NCBI GenBank assembly: GCA_910574455.1
Contig: CAJSYZ010000011.1
Span: forward strand, 992,001 to 1,056,000
Origin: Trichaptum fuscoviolaceum
Lineage: Eukaryota > Basidiomycota > Agaricomycetes > Hymenochaetales > Trichaptaceae
DNA: 64,000 nucleotides
Direction: 5' to 3'
Shown: in pieces, positions 54,601 through 64,000 of the stretch
Position numbering within the stretch: the first letter of the stretch is position 1
How the letters are laid out: the number at the start of each line of letters is the position of its first letter
Position numbers and translations under genes: made by a program
Notes under the pieces: generated by a model
What the model was told of the DNA's origin: nothing
The model's input: the letters and a program-made list of their open reading frames with translations, nothing else
The model's database searches: none

Positions 54601-57600
54601 TCTGCGCAAATTTCAGCCAAAGACAAACCTTTGTCATATCGACTTTTGTCAAACGCTTGTCCAAACAAGATATTTGTCTTTGTGCCGTTAGATATAAACT
54701 AAGTGTTCGAATGATTGCAGGGGGCGACATACTCTAATAGTCTCATTCAAGACCCAAGATTCCTGCGCCGCGTAGGCAACGCCCTCATTCTGCGGAAGAT
54801 TGTACCACGAATTTGGTCCTATCGGCTTGCAGTACATTTCCCCGAGAAGCGCCATGAGGACACAGGTCTACATCGACCATAGATTAGCCACTTCCTGACA
54901 GCACCGGCGGGTAGTGAGAATCACCTTCCCAGATGCAGTGGGTCCGAGTATCAGGTTTACAACTCCTCGTTGGAAGACCACTTCATCGCCAATCGTGAGC
55001 TTGAACCTATGACGATGACTATTTGGTCGAGAATCGAACGAGTTCCATGAGAATGCGCATTTGTTGAAACCAATCTTGTTACCAACAAGACTGGGTGACA
55101 TAGCGGAGTCTCGATCTCGTGTGGCTGAAGGCAAGAGTTCGGTCTAAATGCATTGTCTTATGAATACGCTGTTGGATAAGAATAGGAAGAAATAAACATA
55201 CCGCATTCAAGAACTCCGTGTAACGGTCGTAAGTAACTTTCGCTGTGGCAGAATGAGGCTCCAGTTACTAAAGTTAAATCGATGCCATGCTCACATTTAA
55301 GCGCCTCCGGAAGCATCTGTAACATATACCATAGGTTCTCTTCTAGAATTGAGAAAACCTGAAGATAATTCAGGAACTCACTCGCCGATGACAAATTGGG
55401 AGATAATCAAAGAAATAGACTAACCAGCAAGGCCGAAAATATGATAGAAGCTGTATATGTGCTAAATATCATACCGTGCGGAGGAAGCGTTATTCGACAA
55501 CGTACCTGACAGTTCCTTTTTCATGACAAGCGCCTACAAAAGAAGCTGTGAGGAAGCTCGGCGAGGATACTGCTAAAATAACTCACATAGAGCCCGAAGA
55601 CAACGATCTTGGCCACAAGAGGGAGAAGTTCGCTCACACCATTGATACCAATCTCTAGCAGTCGCATGAACCGTATCTGTGACATTTCGGCTTCACGGAC
55701 TTCGCCTAGTTTTTTGTGCACGAAGGGTTCCCAAGCAAATAGTTTCATCATCCGAAGGACGCCTAAGCCTACGTTTTGTACCTTGCATCAGTACGCAGTC
55801 GCATGGATCGTAGCTATGATTCTTACTCTCAGATGCGAGCTGGACACGCTTGTCCGTCTATAGGGCCAATCGTGAGCTAATTATGCAGATTCTCTTGCAA
55901 AGCTACGAACCCGCTTTTTTGTCTCCTTGATGACCCCAACCAACATTTTACTCAGCTTCGCGGGTATCGGAAATAGTACAAGCATCGCAGCGAGGCCTAC
56001 AAGGGCACTAGGAGAGTACAGTGTGTTTAGCATGTAAATGCTTCAGAGTTCTCCTCCGCTTACCTCCAACCCATTAGGCCATAGAGGAAAGCGATAGCAA
56101 TGAAGGTCTGAATGAAGGCCGCGGCTGCATCAACAAGTTAATGATTGATTTCGTATATAGAGAAAGTTGCCTACGAAGACGCATCAAGTTTTGCAGAAAC
56201 GTGACATCCAAGAGGTCCGTGGTGACAAGACTGTTTATCTTCCCGATCAGATGTTTGGTATCTGGTTTCTCATTTGTGACATATGCATCATCTTCGATCT
56301 CCCCAGTAGACTCTTCGCCTTCATCTTCTTCCGCTTCGGCATCGATGCCATCGATAGCCTCTACTGCAGCAACATCAGAATTGGAGCTTAAAGTGACAAT
56401 CGCTTCTGTGGCGTTCGTCGGCTTTTTGTTTCCGTATAACGCGTCCCCACCCATGCGAATTCGGAGAGAGTGCTCAAACACAAGCTGGGTTATTACACTC
56501 TCTGCTTCAGCGACTTGCCGTGTCTGTTACACAAATGAAGGTTACGACGAGTCTCACAAATTTGGACCTGGATGAACGCACAGAATAGCTCATGAAATGA
56601 GTTTGAAACATGGAAGAGACGAAGGGGCCAAACGCAAGGACAAGAATCCAGACCCACGGCTTTACCCCGTAAACGAATTCACCTCGTTCGACGTAGCTGA
56701 ATGATTAGACGGTATGGTCATCGACATGCTGGGTGATATGGTAAAGCACCCCACTTACAGAAGCAGATTCTCCATGCCATGTACCCCAGCAAAACTCGCG
56801 ACGGACTGAATAGAATTAGATATGATTGGATCTCAATCAATCGCAAGATAGCAAGCGCACATTAGCCAATATTAAGATTGCCATTTTGACATAGCTCCAG
56901 CCTACAGACGACTTAGATACAACGATAGGATAGGAATAATATGACCCACGAAAACCGCGTAGCATTCCCCAGAAGAAGTGTTGGTTTCTTCCGACCAGCG
57001 TTGGGTCAAGATACTGTTTCACCGGCGCGTCAAATTCACGGTAACTGGGTGACTGAACGTAAGAAAACCCACATTGAACACTTTGCTACTCAGGTAGTCT
57101 GCCGTCCTTTTGTCCGAGATCTGTGGCAACTCCTCCACGGAAATCTTCTGTGCCTTGTATGCAAGGAATAGGACATTCTGAATATACGAAAAAGTATATC
57201 GGGATATAATCGATGCCGTGTCTTCGACACCAGGCGCAGACTATTCAAACAAGGTTAGCTCTTAGGAATATCATCAAAAGGCGCAAGGAGCACGCTCACA
57301 TTGGTCGAGCTGGGCCTAAATGGACGAGGCATGAAAAGTGGTACGACAACTGTACTAATCGTTAGTGCAATGAAGCGAAGCCAAGTCTTCACAGAAGGTG
57401 GGTCGGAGGATCCTTCGCCCACGGTACACAGAGGCCATATGTCGAGGTAAAAATAAACAGCGTATTCAGCAAATAATACGATTGAGGTCTGTCGGTCATA
57501 GAAGTCTCGCCAAAAAGGAGCAGAAAAAATCGCCTTAGCGGAAAGCACTGAAGTGTATAACTTTGCCGAAAGGTTATGATTGGACGTTGCAGCGAAGACG

Positions 57601-58003
57601 AACTACTCACAAATGGTAATATCATGAACATACTGGTGACTGCGCCGAAGGAGTCGAAGGGCTCAACCGCCAAAAGAATCACTAGAGTGATGCAGCAGAT
57701 GAGTCGAACCGTCTTGAAAGTAGAAATGTGTGACCCGTCGAGGCCAACCAAGTCCGTTTTCAATGAGTCAACCGTTGTCATTAGAGAGGGAACTGAATCT
57801 GTCATATCGGTATTGCCACCATTTAGATAGACATCTTCAAGCCGAGTTGTCCAAGCTGCTCCATGAATCTTGCAGAAGAGAAGATAAAGAGCTGAACACA
57901 CAAAGACGAGGGGTGGAATGAGAGATGGTAAGGACACCGGGCGAGTACGCAAGGTATCCATGCCAAGTGGCAGAACAGCAGTAGACCATTGAGTTCCTTG
58001 CAT
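51614..58003 (-). CDS. ABCC-subfamily (MRP-type) ABC transporter
   Basis: Large gene with roughly two dozen short introns; the exon map is only partly resolved. Start taken at the ATG at 58003 ([14 protein letters not shown]) just before the first membrane segments. Order: an N-terminal membrane domain, TMD1 with an acidic insert ([10 protein letters not shown], about 56300), NBD1, TMD2, NBD2. NBD1: Walker A GPTASGK-T (split by an intron near 54924), signature [14 protein letters not shown], Walker [13 protein letters not shown], and H-loop VTHN. NBD2: [12 protein letters not shown], signature [14 protein letters not shown], Walker [13 protein letters not shown]-loop IAHR. The stop is at 51614 after LKAMVR. 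ABCC proteins export conjugates and drugs or load them into vacuoles. The M in the NBD2 signature is non-classical. Confidence 0.88.
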
Positions 58004-58230
58004 CAGGCAGTTTAATTCCTGAAATATTTTCAGTGCCAACTGCAGTGGGCGTGTTTTAACGAGACAGCACAAAATCCCGGTTTCCCTACGGAATCGCAGG
58101 TGCCGATCAGTATTGCGACCGCGATCAAGTAGAGATACGTGCATGTGGAACGACAGCAGTTATCAATGCGAAATTTGCGAGATTTGCCGTTGCCCCAGTG
58201 GAAAGGGCAAGTGGCTGTTTCATATTCCAC

Positions 58231-59563
58231 CTCGATTCCGAGGTATTTTGGCCATTACGAACTAGTTCGTGGGTGATATGACTCTTGAACCTTGTGAATT
58301 CCCCTTCCTAGAGATTCTTGAGCATCCGGAGCAGGTGATATAAGGAAAAGCAGTTAGTAGATATGCACTGCAGACTGAACATTAGCAACGTCCAAGCTCG
58401 GGAGGACTCAGAAGGAAGGAACTAAAGTGAAGAAGTGACGAAACGTTCAACTCAACGATTTGAACTACTAGTACAAAAATAGTTTGTGATCCGCTGACTC
58501 GGAGTCCGAGTCTTAGTAAGCACTCACCTCACTGGCAGTCACCATGGCAGTGGCAAGTAAGCCAAATATGCCAGTGTAGAGGCGAAACCCGCGGTTGACT
58601 CTCTCCTCCTCGCATCGTCACCAGACCGCTGCTTTTTTCACCGCTTTCACTTGGTTATAAGAGGGTGTCTGACTTGATGCAATATCCATTGCAGGCTCGG
58701 CGGCTATCCACAGGATGGGTTATCGCGTTCCCGCAGAATAGTGGCCAGAGACGTGCAAAAGGCGCAACGCCGGCTTGAACAAGAGTGCCTTAATGGAAAC
58801 AGAATGGGGCACTGGCAATATTGAAGGCTACCCACGACTTAAATTACGGGATCTCGTGATTATCAGGTCGACACGCTGCCAAGCGTACGGAGTTGATGCT
58901 ATGTGTAGCCCCCTTCAGACAAGGTGGAGGTCTGAAGGAATTGGAATTCTCGTGTGCGCGCTGAAGACACGACAGCTTGAAAGGTCCGATATCCCGCTTC
59001 TAAATGAGCTTCGCAAGGCGTTTCGGAAGGGTTGAAAAGGAAGTTGAGTGATCGCAAATCGAGTCGATATTCTAGTCAGTCAGATTGCTGAGGGATCTCA
59101 GCTTGGACATATCTGCAGTACATGCAAAGTGGCGTGGAACATGGGTTGCGCTCGGCACTCCGATCTCGCTGAAGAATGAGGTCCAGCAGCCAAAGAACAA
59201 TCTCTATCCACGTCCAAGCCATGCAGATTAAACGTACTTTGAGGAGTATGGCATCAAGGCTAGCAGTGGCAGCGGAGGCGGAAGAAGCAGTGTTCAGGAG
59301 ACTAGGTAAACGCGTTCATTGCCTTCTCATATCAATCAAGAAAAGTTATCAATCGCACTGATGAACTTCACATGTGCCAGGCATAAACCATAAGCATCGA
59401 ACCTTCGACTTTACTGAGCTATTCACCCTGACGCTATATGAACTCGTCATTAACACGACGATGAATGCTACATCCTTTAAACGCTCTTCAGAACTAACTT
59501 GGTACTACTTGCTTTGCTATCTGCGCCAATATCAACGTATAGGACGAAACCTGTTCCATCTTC
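58231..59563. other. Gene-free stretch upstream of the ABC transporter
   Basis: About 1.3 kb with only short ORFs (for example 58775-59035) lacking any motif. It probably includes the ABC promoter. Nothing else I can support. Confidence 0.35.
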
Positions 59564-59619
59564 CTACGCCTTCCGAGCAAAGCGACCCATATAAGTAGCC
59601 TGGTCTGGTTACGAGACTA
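59564..59619 (-). repeat. Relic TIR of the outer DNA transposon family
   Basis: 56 bp, the inverted match of 3130-3187 (TAGTCTCGTAACCAGACC through GCGTAG), with one or two mismatches. No partner TIR is found nearby. Confidence 0.75.
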
Positions 59620-60143
59620 CGGGGATCCAAGATTGGTGGAACAAATAAAGTCCGCCACCTTATTCAGCTACCCAATGCGCAACAGTCAAGGCTGAAATAT
59701 CTATGATTTTAACTGGTAGTCCCCACTTCTCATGTGCGAGGTGTAGGATTGAACTCCAACGACCGTCGGGCTGGTGTACCCATAGATACGTTACCGAAGT
59801 TACACAAATCTCTGTTTCAATATAGTTCCCATGCCGCTATAGTACTCGTTCAAACGTTGTACTTAATTTTTGAAACACCGATCAGTCGACTCTAAAGATG
59901 TTCACGTTGCTACGGGAGTCTTGTCCTCAGGTCAACTGGACATCTGACATTATAAAACAAATTCATGTCCAAGTTCACGCTCATGAGTTCCCACAAGCAC
60001 CAGACGTTAGGAAAGGTTCGCCGCTCTGGCGGCCCATGCTTTTTGAAATACTAAAATCTTCTGTATGAGATCACGAGAATCCAACTTTATGAACCAACCC
60101 AATCGAGCGAGGACCAATACACATTCAACTACATAGCACCCTG
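59620..60143. other. Gene-free stretch with a tRNA-like patch
   Basis: 524 bp. A minus-strand stretch at 59738-59800 contains GGAGTTCAATCC, resembling a tRNA T-arm/B box, but no complete cloverleaf folds. No ORF. Confidence 0.3.
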
Positions 60144-61300
60144 TTAATTGAGCGCCTTGTCCACAAGCGTGTCGAACACAGATTTCAGAATGTCTTGTCT
60201 TTGTAAGGAATCCAGCCAGCGAGTCGGGATGTTATCGAATCCATATAGAGCTCCTGCGATCTGGCCGTAGATCGCACAGACTGTATCAACGTCAGAACCC
60301 AAAGGAAGCAGAAGAAGCATGCCCTAGATTTCATATAATTCATATGTAAGCTCGTGTAATTCCGTGAACAATTCTAGAGCTGTACCTCTTCGAATGAACT
60401 AGAGTTCCAGAGAGCCCATAAAGCTGCCTCATGTGAATGGATGACAAAACCAGACGTATGGATGGCATCCACAGTCTTGACTTTATAGTCCCCCGCACGA
60501 AGCGCTTTCACTTCATTGGTCGTGAGCGACAAATCGCTCTCAACGAGACCCGATGGTAAGTATTCGAGGCTCAGAACACGGTTCTTTCGCTCCTCGAAAC
60601 TCGAGGTAGAAGTATCAGAGAGAAATCCAAGGATCTGAATTGTAGCGAGTCTGCATGATTCAAGACACAGAACGGAGCCGTGCGTGATCTTGCTTTGCAA
60701 ATCAGAGCTTTGAAGCGCCATTGCAGGATCGGCATGATACAAAACTGGGATTGGAGCGAGACGCATGAGAGATCCATTGCCGGAATATAAGGATTCTGCA
60801 GATCCGACAGGAGAAGAGAGCCCATAACCGTTGGCGAGAGCGTCGTTATATGTCTCAAGAGCCTTTCGAGTTCCATCTCCGATGTCGAAGCAGTAACCGA
60901 TTGCAGATAGATAGCCTAGTGTTAGCGTCAGAAAGGGAAATAAAACCAGACATCAAGATACAATGTACATACCCTTCCTGTACCAATTCAGCATCTTCTT
61001 GGCGACATCTTGCCAGTTAAGTCCATCGTTTTCATTCAAAGATTCGGCGAGACACAATGTCAAGCTGTAGCTGGTATTTAGTATCAATTTTATTCATGAA
61101 TAATAGTTCATGTACCTTGTATCGTCTGTCCATGTTCCCGCTTTCAGGGGTTTCCCATCATGCTTGAAGATGTAAGAGTCCTCCATATTTCCCGAAACCT
61201 TGTACGCCCTCCGTCCTTTGAACTCATACGGCGCCCCCAGAGCATCGCCGACAGCTAGGCCGTAAAGAGAACCGCGAAGGCGAGAGCGAAGATCAGACAT
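60144..61300 (-). CDS. ADP-ribosylglycohydrolase family protein
   Basis: Four exons: complement of 60144-60323, 60386-60915, 60973-61070, 61116-61300; 993 nt, 330 residues. The start at 61300 gives MSDLRSRLRGSLYGLAVGDALGAPYEF, the classical ARH N terminus; an upstream in-frame ATG (61336) adds 12 residues. Mg-binding motifs: WTDDT (58-61) and the C-terminal GSDVDTVCAIYGQIAGALYG, in place of the usual GGDADT. SGNGSLMR is also conserved. The family removes ADP-ribose from proteins or cleaves related ADP-ribosyl compounds. Exon frames close exactly. It is divergent from the C2H2 gene, 465 bp apart. Confidence 0.9.
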
Positions 61301-61765
61301 GGGTAGAGTCTTATAGAGAAGAGGTTGCAAGTTCAAAATCGCTGTACTTGTAGGTCACCCAGCTGCGTCCTTTTTGTGGCTATGATCAGTGCATCACTGC
61401 GTGGCCAGGTCGTGTATAAGATCTGTATCGGTATCATTTCTTCCTCTGGCAGGGGAGACTTGCCAAGGAATACAGTGATGGTTTGATTGAACATTGACTC
61501 GAAGTCGTGCCAGTGCGTCTCGGTCCAAATTCGGCATGTCAGGGTTGGCTGTCTTTCGTTCGAACTGAAGAAATAGTCTTGTCGCTTTCATATCTCTCTT
61601 CAGCGGATTCAGCAGAGTTAAAAGTTCATGAACCTACTGGAGGGTAACGATCTTAAAATACCTACCGCTTGAAGCCAAGGACGTCTTCCGACTGAAATCC
61701 CGAACACCTCGATTCAAAGGAACGTCGGACACTCAACATCAAATTCTCATTTGCTGCCCCCCTCC
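61301..61765. promoter_or_regulatory. Divergent promoter region, ARH / C2H2 gene
   Basis: 465 bp between two outward-facing start codons. No clear TATA box; only short ORFs. Confidence 0.4.
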
Positions 61766-63110
61766 ATGTCACATAGCCGCCATGCAAGTATTTCTCCTCC
61801 TTTGAGCCCACGCTCTCCATCGCCGAACTTTTCGGCGGGGTCACCTCAAGCGCACGCAGTATGGGATTCACCGCACGACCTGGAGATGTCTGCGTCACGT
61901 CCGGTGTCACCCTCTTTGACTGACGAACAAGGAGAAGAGGTTCAGGAGATTGATTCAGTTTCGTGTCAATGGGAGGACTGTGGCAAGCCCTTTTCCTATC
62001 TGCCGACGCTCATTGATCACATTCATACCGGTAAGTGAATCCCCAAGTGAAAACTCGATCTTTTTCTTACTCTTTAATACGCTAGTGCATATTGGCGTGA
62101 ACAAGTCGACATACACCTGTGAATGGGCATCGTGTCCAAGGAGAGGACTCCAGCAAGCGTCGCGCTTTGCTCTCATTTCTCACATCCGAGCACATACGGG
62201 CGAAAAGCCTTTTACATGTCCCCGACCAGGTATGGAATTATGTGATCGTATGTATGTTGTGATGACCTTACGTTTGTGTAGAGTGCGACAAATCCTTTAC
62301 ACGTTCAGACGCAATGGCGAAGCACATGAGACTGCAACATAACATCGACCCACCTCTCCCAGGACGTGGAGGCAACCGGAAGCGGAAGCGTGACGAAGTC
62401 GGGGAGACGGTTCCTCCGGACATCGCCAATCCAGCGGGATACTCTGCTTTCAAAGTCGAAGGGCGCACACCATCGGATGCGACTCATTCAGGCAGCCCAG
62501 GTCTGTGGGAGCATGAGGAAGGATCGGGATATACACCGCCAATGGACGAACGAACCAACGGTGATTATTTTGTGCGCCGTACTCGAGGTGGCACAAGCGC
62601 AGGGCCTGGCGCAATACAAGGGAGTGTGACTCCTGAAGACGCGCCTGTTGGTGCGCCAACAACTGTTACCATTGAGCTAGAGGATGGATTGACCCTGAGT
62701 GGCCTCCCGGCACACTTGGTCGCGGTCATGGATCCCCAGACAGGGAAGATTCATGGTCGCTCTCCGACTATGGTAAAATACCTCGTCATGAAAGCGAAGC
62801 ACCGTTATATTCTCGAACAACATGAGAACTTGCTAGAGGAGCTAAGGGTGATGCGGAACGAGGAACGTAGGGCTCGGGATCTCAAAGAAGAAGCCCTCGA
62901 CCAGGTGTTGAGAACATGCTTGGGGTGAGAGGCCTTTTCAATGAATGAATTGATAGATCGCTTACATAGTGTTCCAGTCCCCAGGCAGAATTTCTCATAC
63001 AGCCACCCCAAATGCCCTCTCAAACCGATTCAATACATCAAGCACCAGTTGAAACCTATCCGCTGAATGTCGAGACTAATGGCAATGGTGTTGAGTCGCA
63101 TCCTTATTGA
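61766..63110 (+). CDS. C2H2 zinc-finger protein (putative transcription factor)
   Basis: Four exons: 61766-62030, 62086-62229, 62282-62924, 62978-63110; 1185 nt, 394 residues. Three C2H2 fingers lie at about 67-87 (CQWEDC), 100-125 (CEWASC...HIRAH) and 132-156 (CPRPECDKSFTRSD...HMRLQH), joined by the HTGEKPF linker. Then come a basic NRKRKRDE nuclear-localisation-like stretch, an acidic and Ser-rich middle, and a helical/coiled C terminus (about 310-350). The last intron (62925-62977) is inferred; if retained, the protein stops after 351 residues at 62928. The Ser/Pro-rich N terminus may be regulatory. Target genes unknown. Confidence 0.85.
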
Positions 63111-63333
63111 TGTCTTGTGTCACGTTCTTTCTGTGCTATCTCTTTGCTGATCCATGTTTCTTAGTGTACTATTGCTTTTGTAAATTTCGCATTGCATTTG
63201 TTATTCATTGATTATATCATTGTTCAAATATTCATATGGACTTCTGTGCCGATAACTTTATGTCATAAACCCCATACAGAACGGTAAGCAAGCTTTACAG
63301 CCACTTTGTTGTGCTGATTGGGTAGTCAATAGG

Positions 63334-64000
63334 TCAGAAGGCGCCTGCCGTCATGCCTCCGTCGACAACGAGAATCTATGGACTTGCTTATTGAACCAGA
63401 TCAGAACCAAGAAAGATAAATGTTCACCTTGTTTGTCAGGTACGCATTCGATGCCAGCATGGAAACAACCGAAGCGATTTCCTCCGGTAGACCAAACCTT
63501 CCTACAGGAATCTTCGCCTAACAGAGCGATTTAGAGGCAGCCAATGGCTAATTCGTGAGTGCTTGCCTTCAAGTCGTCCGAGGGGTTACTGAACATCGAA
63601 GTTTCTAGTTGATCATCTCATGAGCAATCTTAAGTTATGGGCGATCAACCTTAAGCTGCACTCACCGACGATGAGAGCTGGAGCGACTGCATTGCAGGTC
63701 TGCAATTATAAGTTAAATTGGCAGACTCTTCAAGGACGGTCAATTGAGACGTACTATTCCCTCCTTCGCATAGCGCGTTGCGATCCAGTGCACGAGCCCG
63801 TGCATCGCTGATTTGGAGGATGCGTAGTGCGGTCCAATCACACCGCCTGTCCCTGCTGCGACGCTGCGAGGATTGAGCCAAGAAGCTGTGTATCCATAAC
63901 CAAAATTCGTCATACAGTACCTTGAGCAGAAGATTATACGCCCCCATCTCTGAGCTTCCATATGAGGAAGACAGAGCTGCGTGAGCTATTGTATATACGT
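63334..64000 (-). CDS. Short-chain dehydrogenase/reductase, 3' part (5' end outside window)
   Basis: Exons seen: complement of 63334-63375, 63428-63517, 63567-63604, 63666-63699, 63755-63863, and 63921 to about 63976 or 63985, all in one frame. The product reads PHMEAQRWGRIIFCSSVAAG (catalytic Ser), then GPHYASSKSAMHGLV (YxxxK), CNAVAPALI, a P-V-G-R-F-G-L-P-E-E-I segment, and ends DGGMTAGAF. This is a classical SDR (NAD(P)-dependent oxidoreductase). The N-terminal cofactor-binding part lies beyond 64000. The intron after DDLK (63518-63566) has a GC donor (GCAAGC) instead of GT. Substrate unknown. Confidence 0.88.

Noticed and set aside
58030..58230. ORF with a hydrophobic segment upstream of the ABC transporter
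   Set aside because: It has no ATG start and is in a different frame from the likely first exon; the ATG at 58003 was preferred.
59738..59812. Minus-strand tRNA-like sequence with GGAGTTCAATCC
   Set aside because: Only a T-arm/B-box resemblance. No matching acceptor stem or anticodon arm could be folded, so it is not called a tRNA or SINE.

Overview
The window looks like a piece of a filamentous basidiomycete (Agaricomycetes-type) nuclear genome. Protein genes are cut by many 45-75 nt GT-AG introns. There are two class I hydrophobins, a fungal-type AUR1 inositol phosphorylceramide synthase, a five-exon histone H4, and chromodomain Ty3/gypsy elements with CCHC gag proteins. Nothing is bacterial (no operons, no Shine-Dalgarno logic). 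I cannot name the species.

Layout. 1-3.1 kb: a divergent pair, a phytanoyl-CoA dioxygenase-like gene (-) and tafazzin (+). 3.1-35.8 kb: one 32.6-kb nest of transposons. Its outer shell is a ~612-bp TIR DNA element (9-bp target duplication). A ~5.8-kb LINE (15-bp duplication) sits in its right TIR. The LINE is broken in ORF2 by a 4.4-kb gag-only LTR element, and in ORF1 by a Ty3/gypsy tandem array (LTR-internal-LTR-internal-LTR). One unit of that array carries a further 6.7-kb gypsy element and a 2.47-kb giant solo LTR of a sister family. Every insertion has a recognisable target-site duplication, so the order of events can be read. 35.8-64 kb: ordinary gene space with GINS subunit SLD5, hydrophobin 1 with a collagen-like/Thr-rich extension, an 816-bp TIR/TA MITE, a class I methyltransferase, hydrophobin 2, AUR1, histone H4, a 7TM protein, an ABCC-type ABC transporter, an ADP-ribosylglycohydrolase, a C2H2 zinc-finger protein, and the 3' part of a short-chain dehydrogenase.

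The host genes are not an obvious cluster. They cover lipid metabolism (PhyH, tafazzin, AUR1), DNA replication/chromatin (SLD5, H4), cell surface (hydrophobins, 7TM protein) and transport (ABCC). Exon models marked below were checked by reading-frame closure (summed exon length divisible by 3, conserved motifs continuous over junctions). The main novelty is in the nest: a gag-only LTR element, Tf1-like self-priming signals in the gypsy family, a giant LTR built of AATCCCGC-type repeats, and a tandem LTR array. Several frame breaks sit in short homopolymers, so some could be assembly errors.
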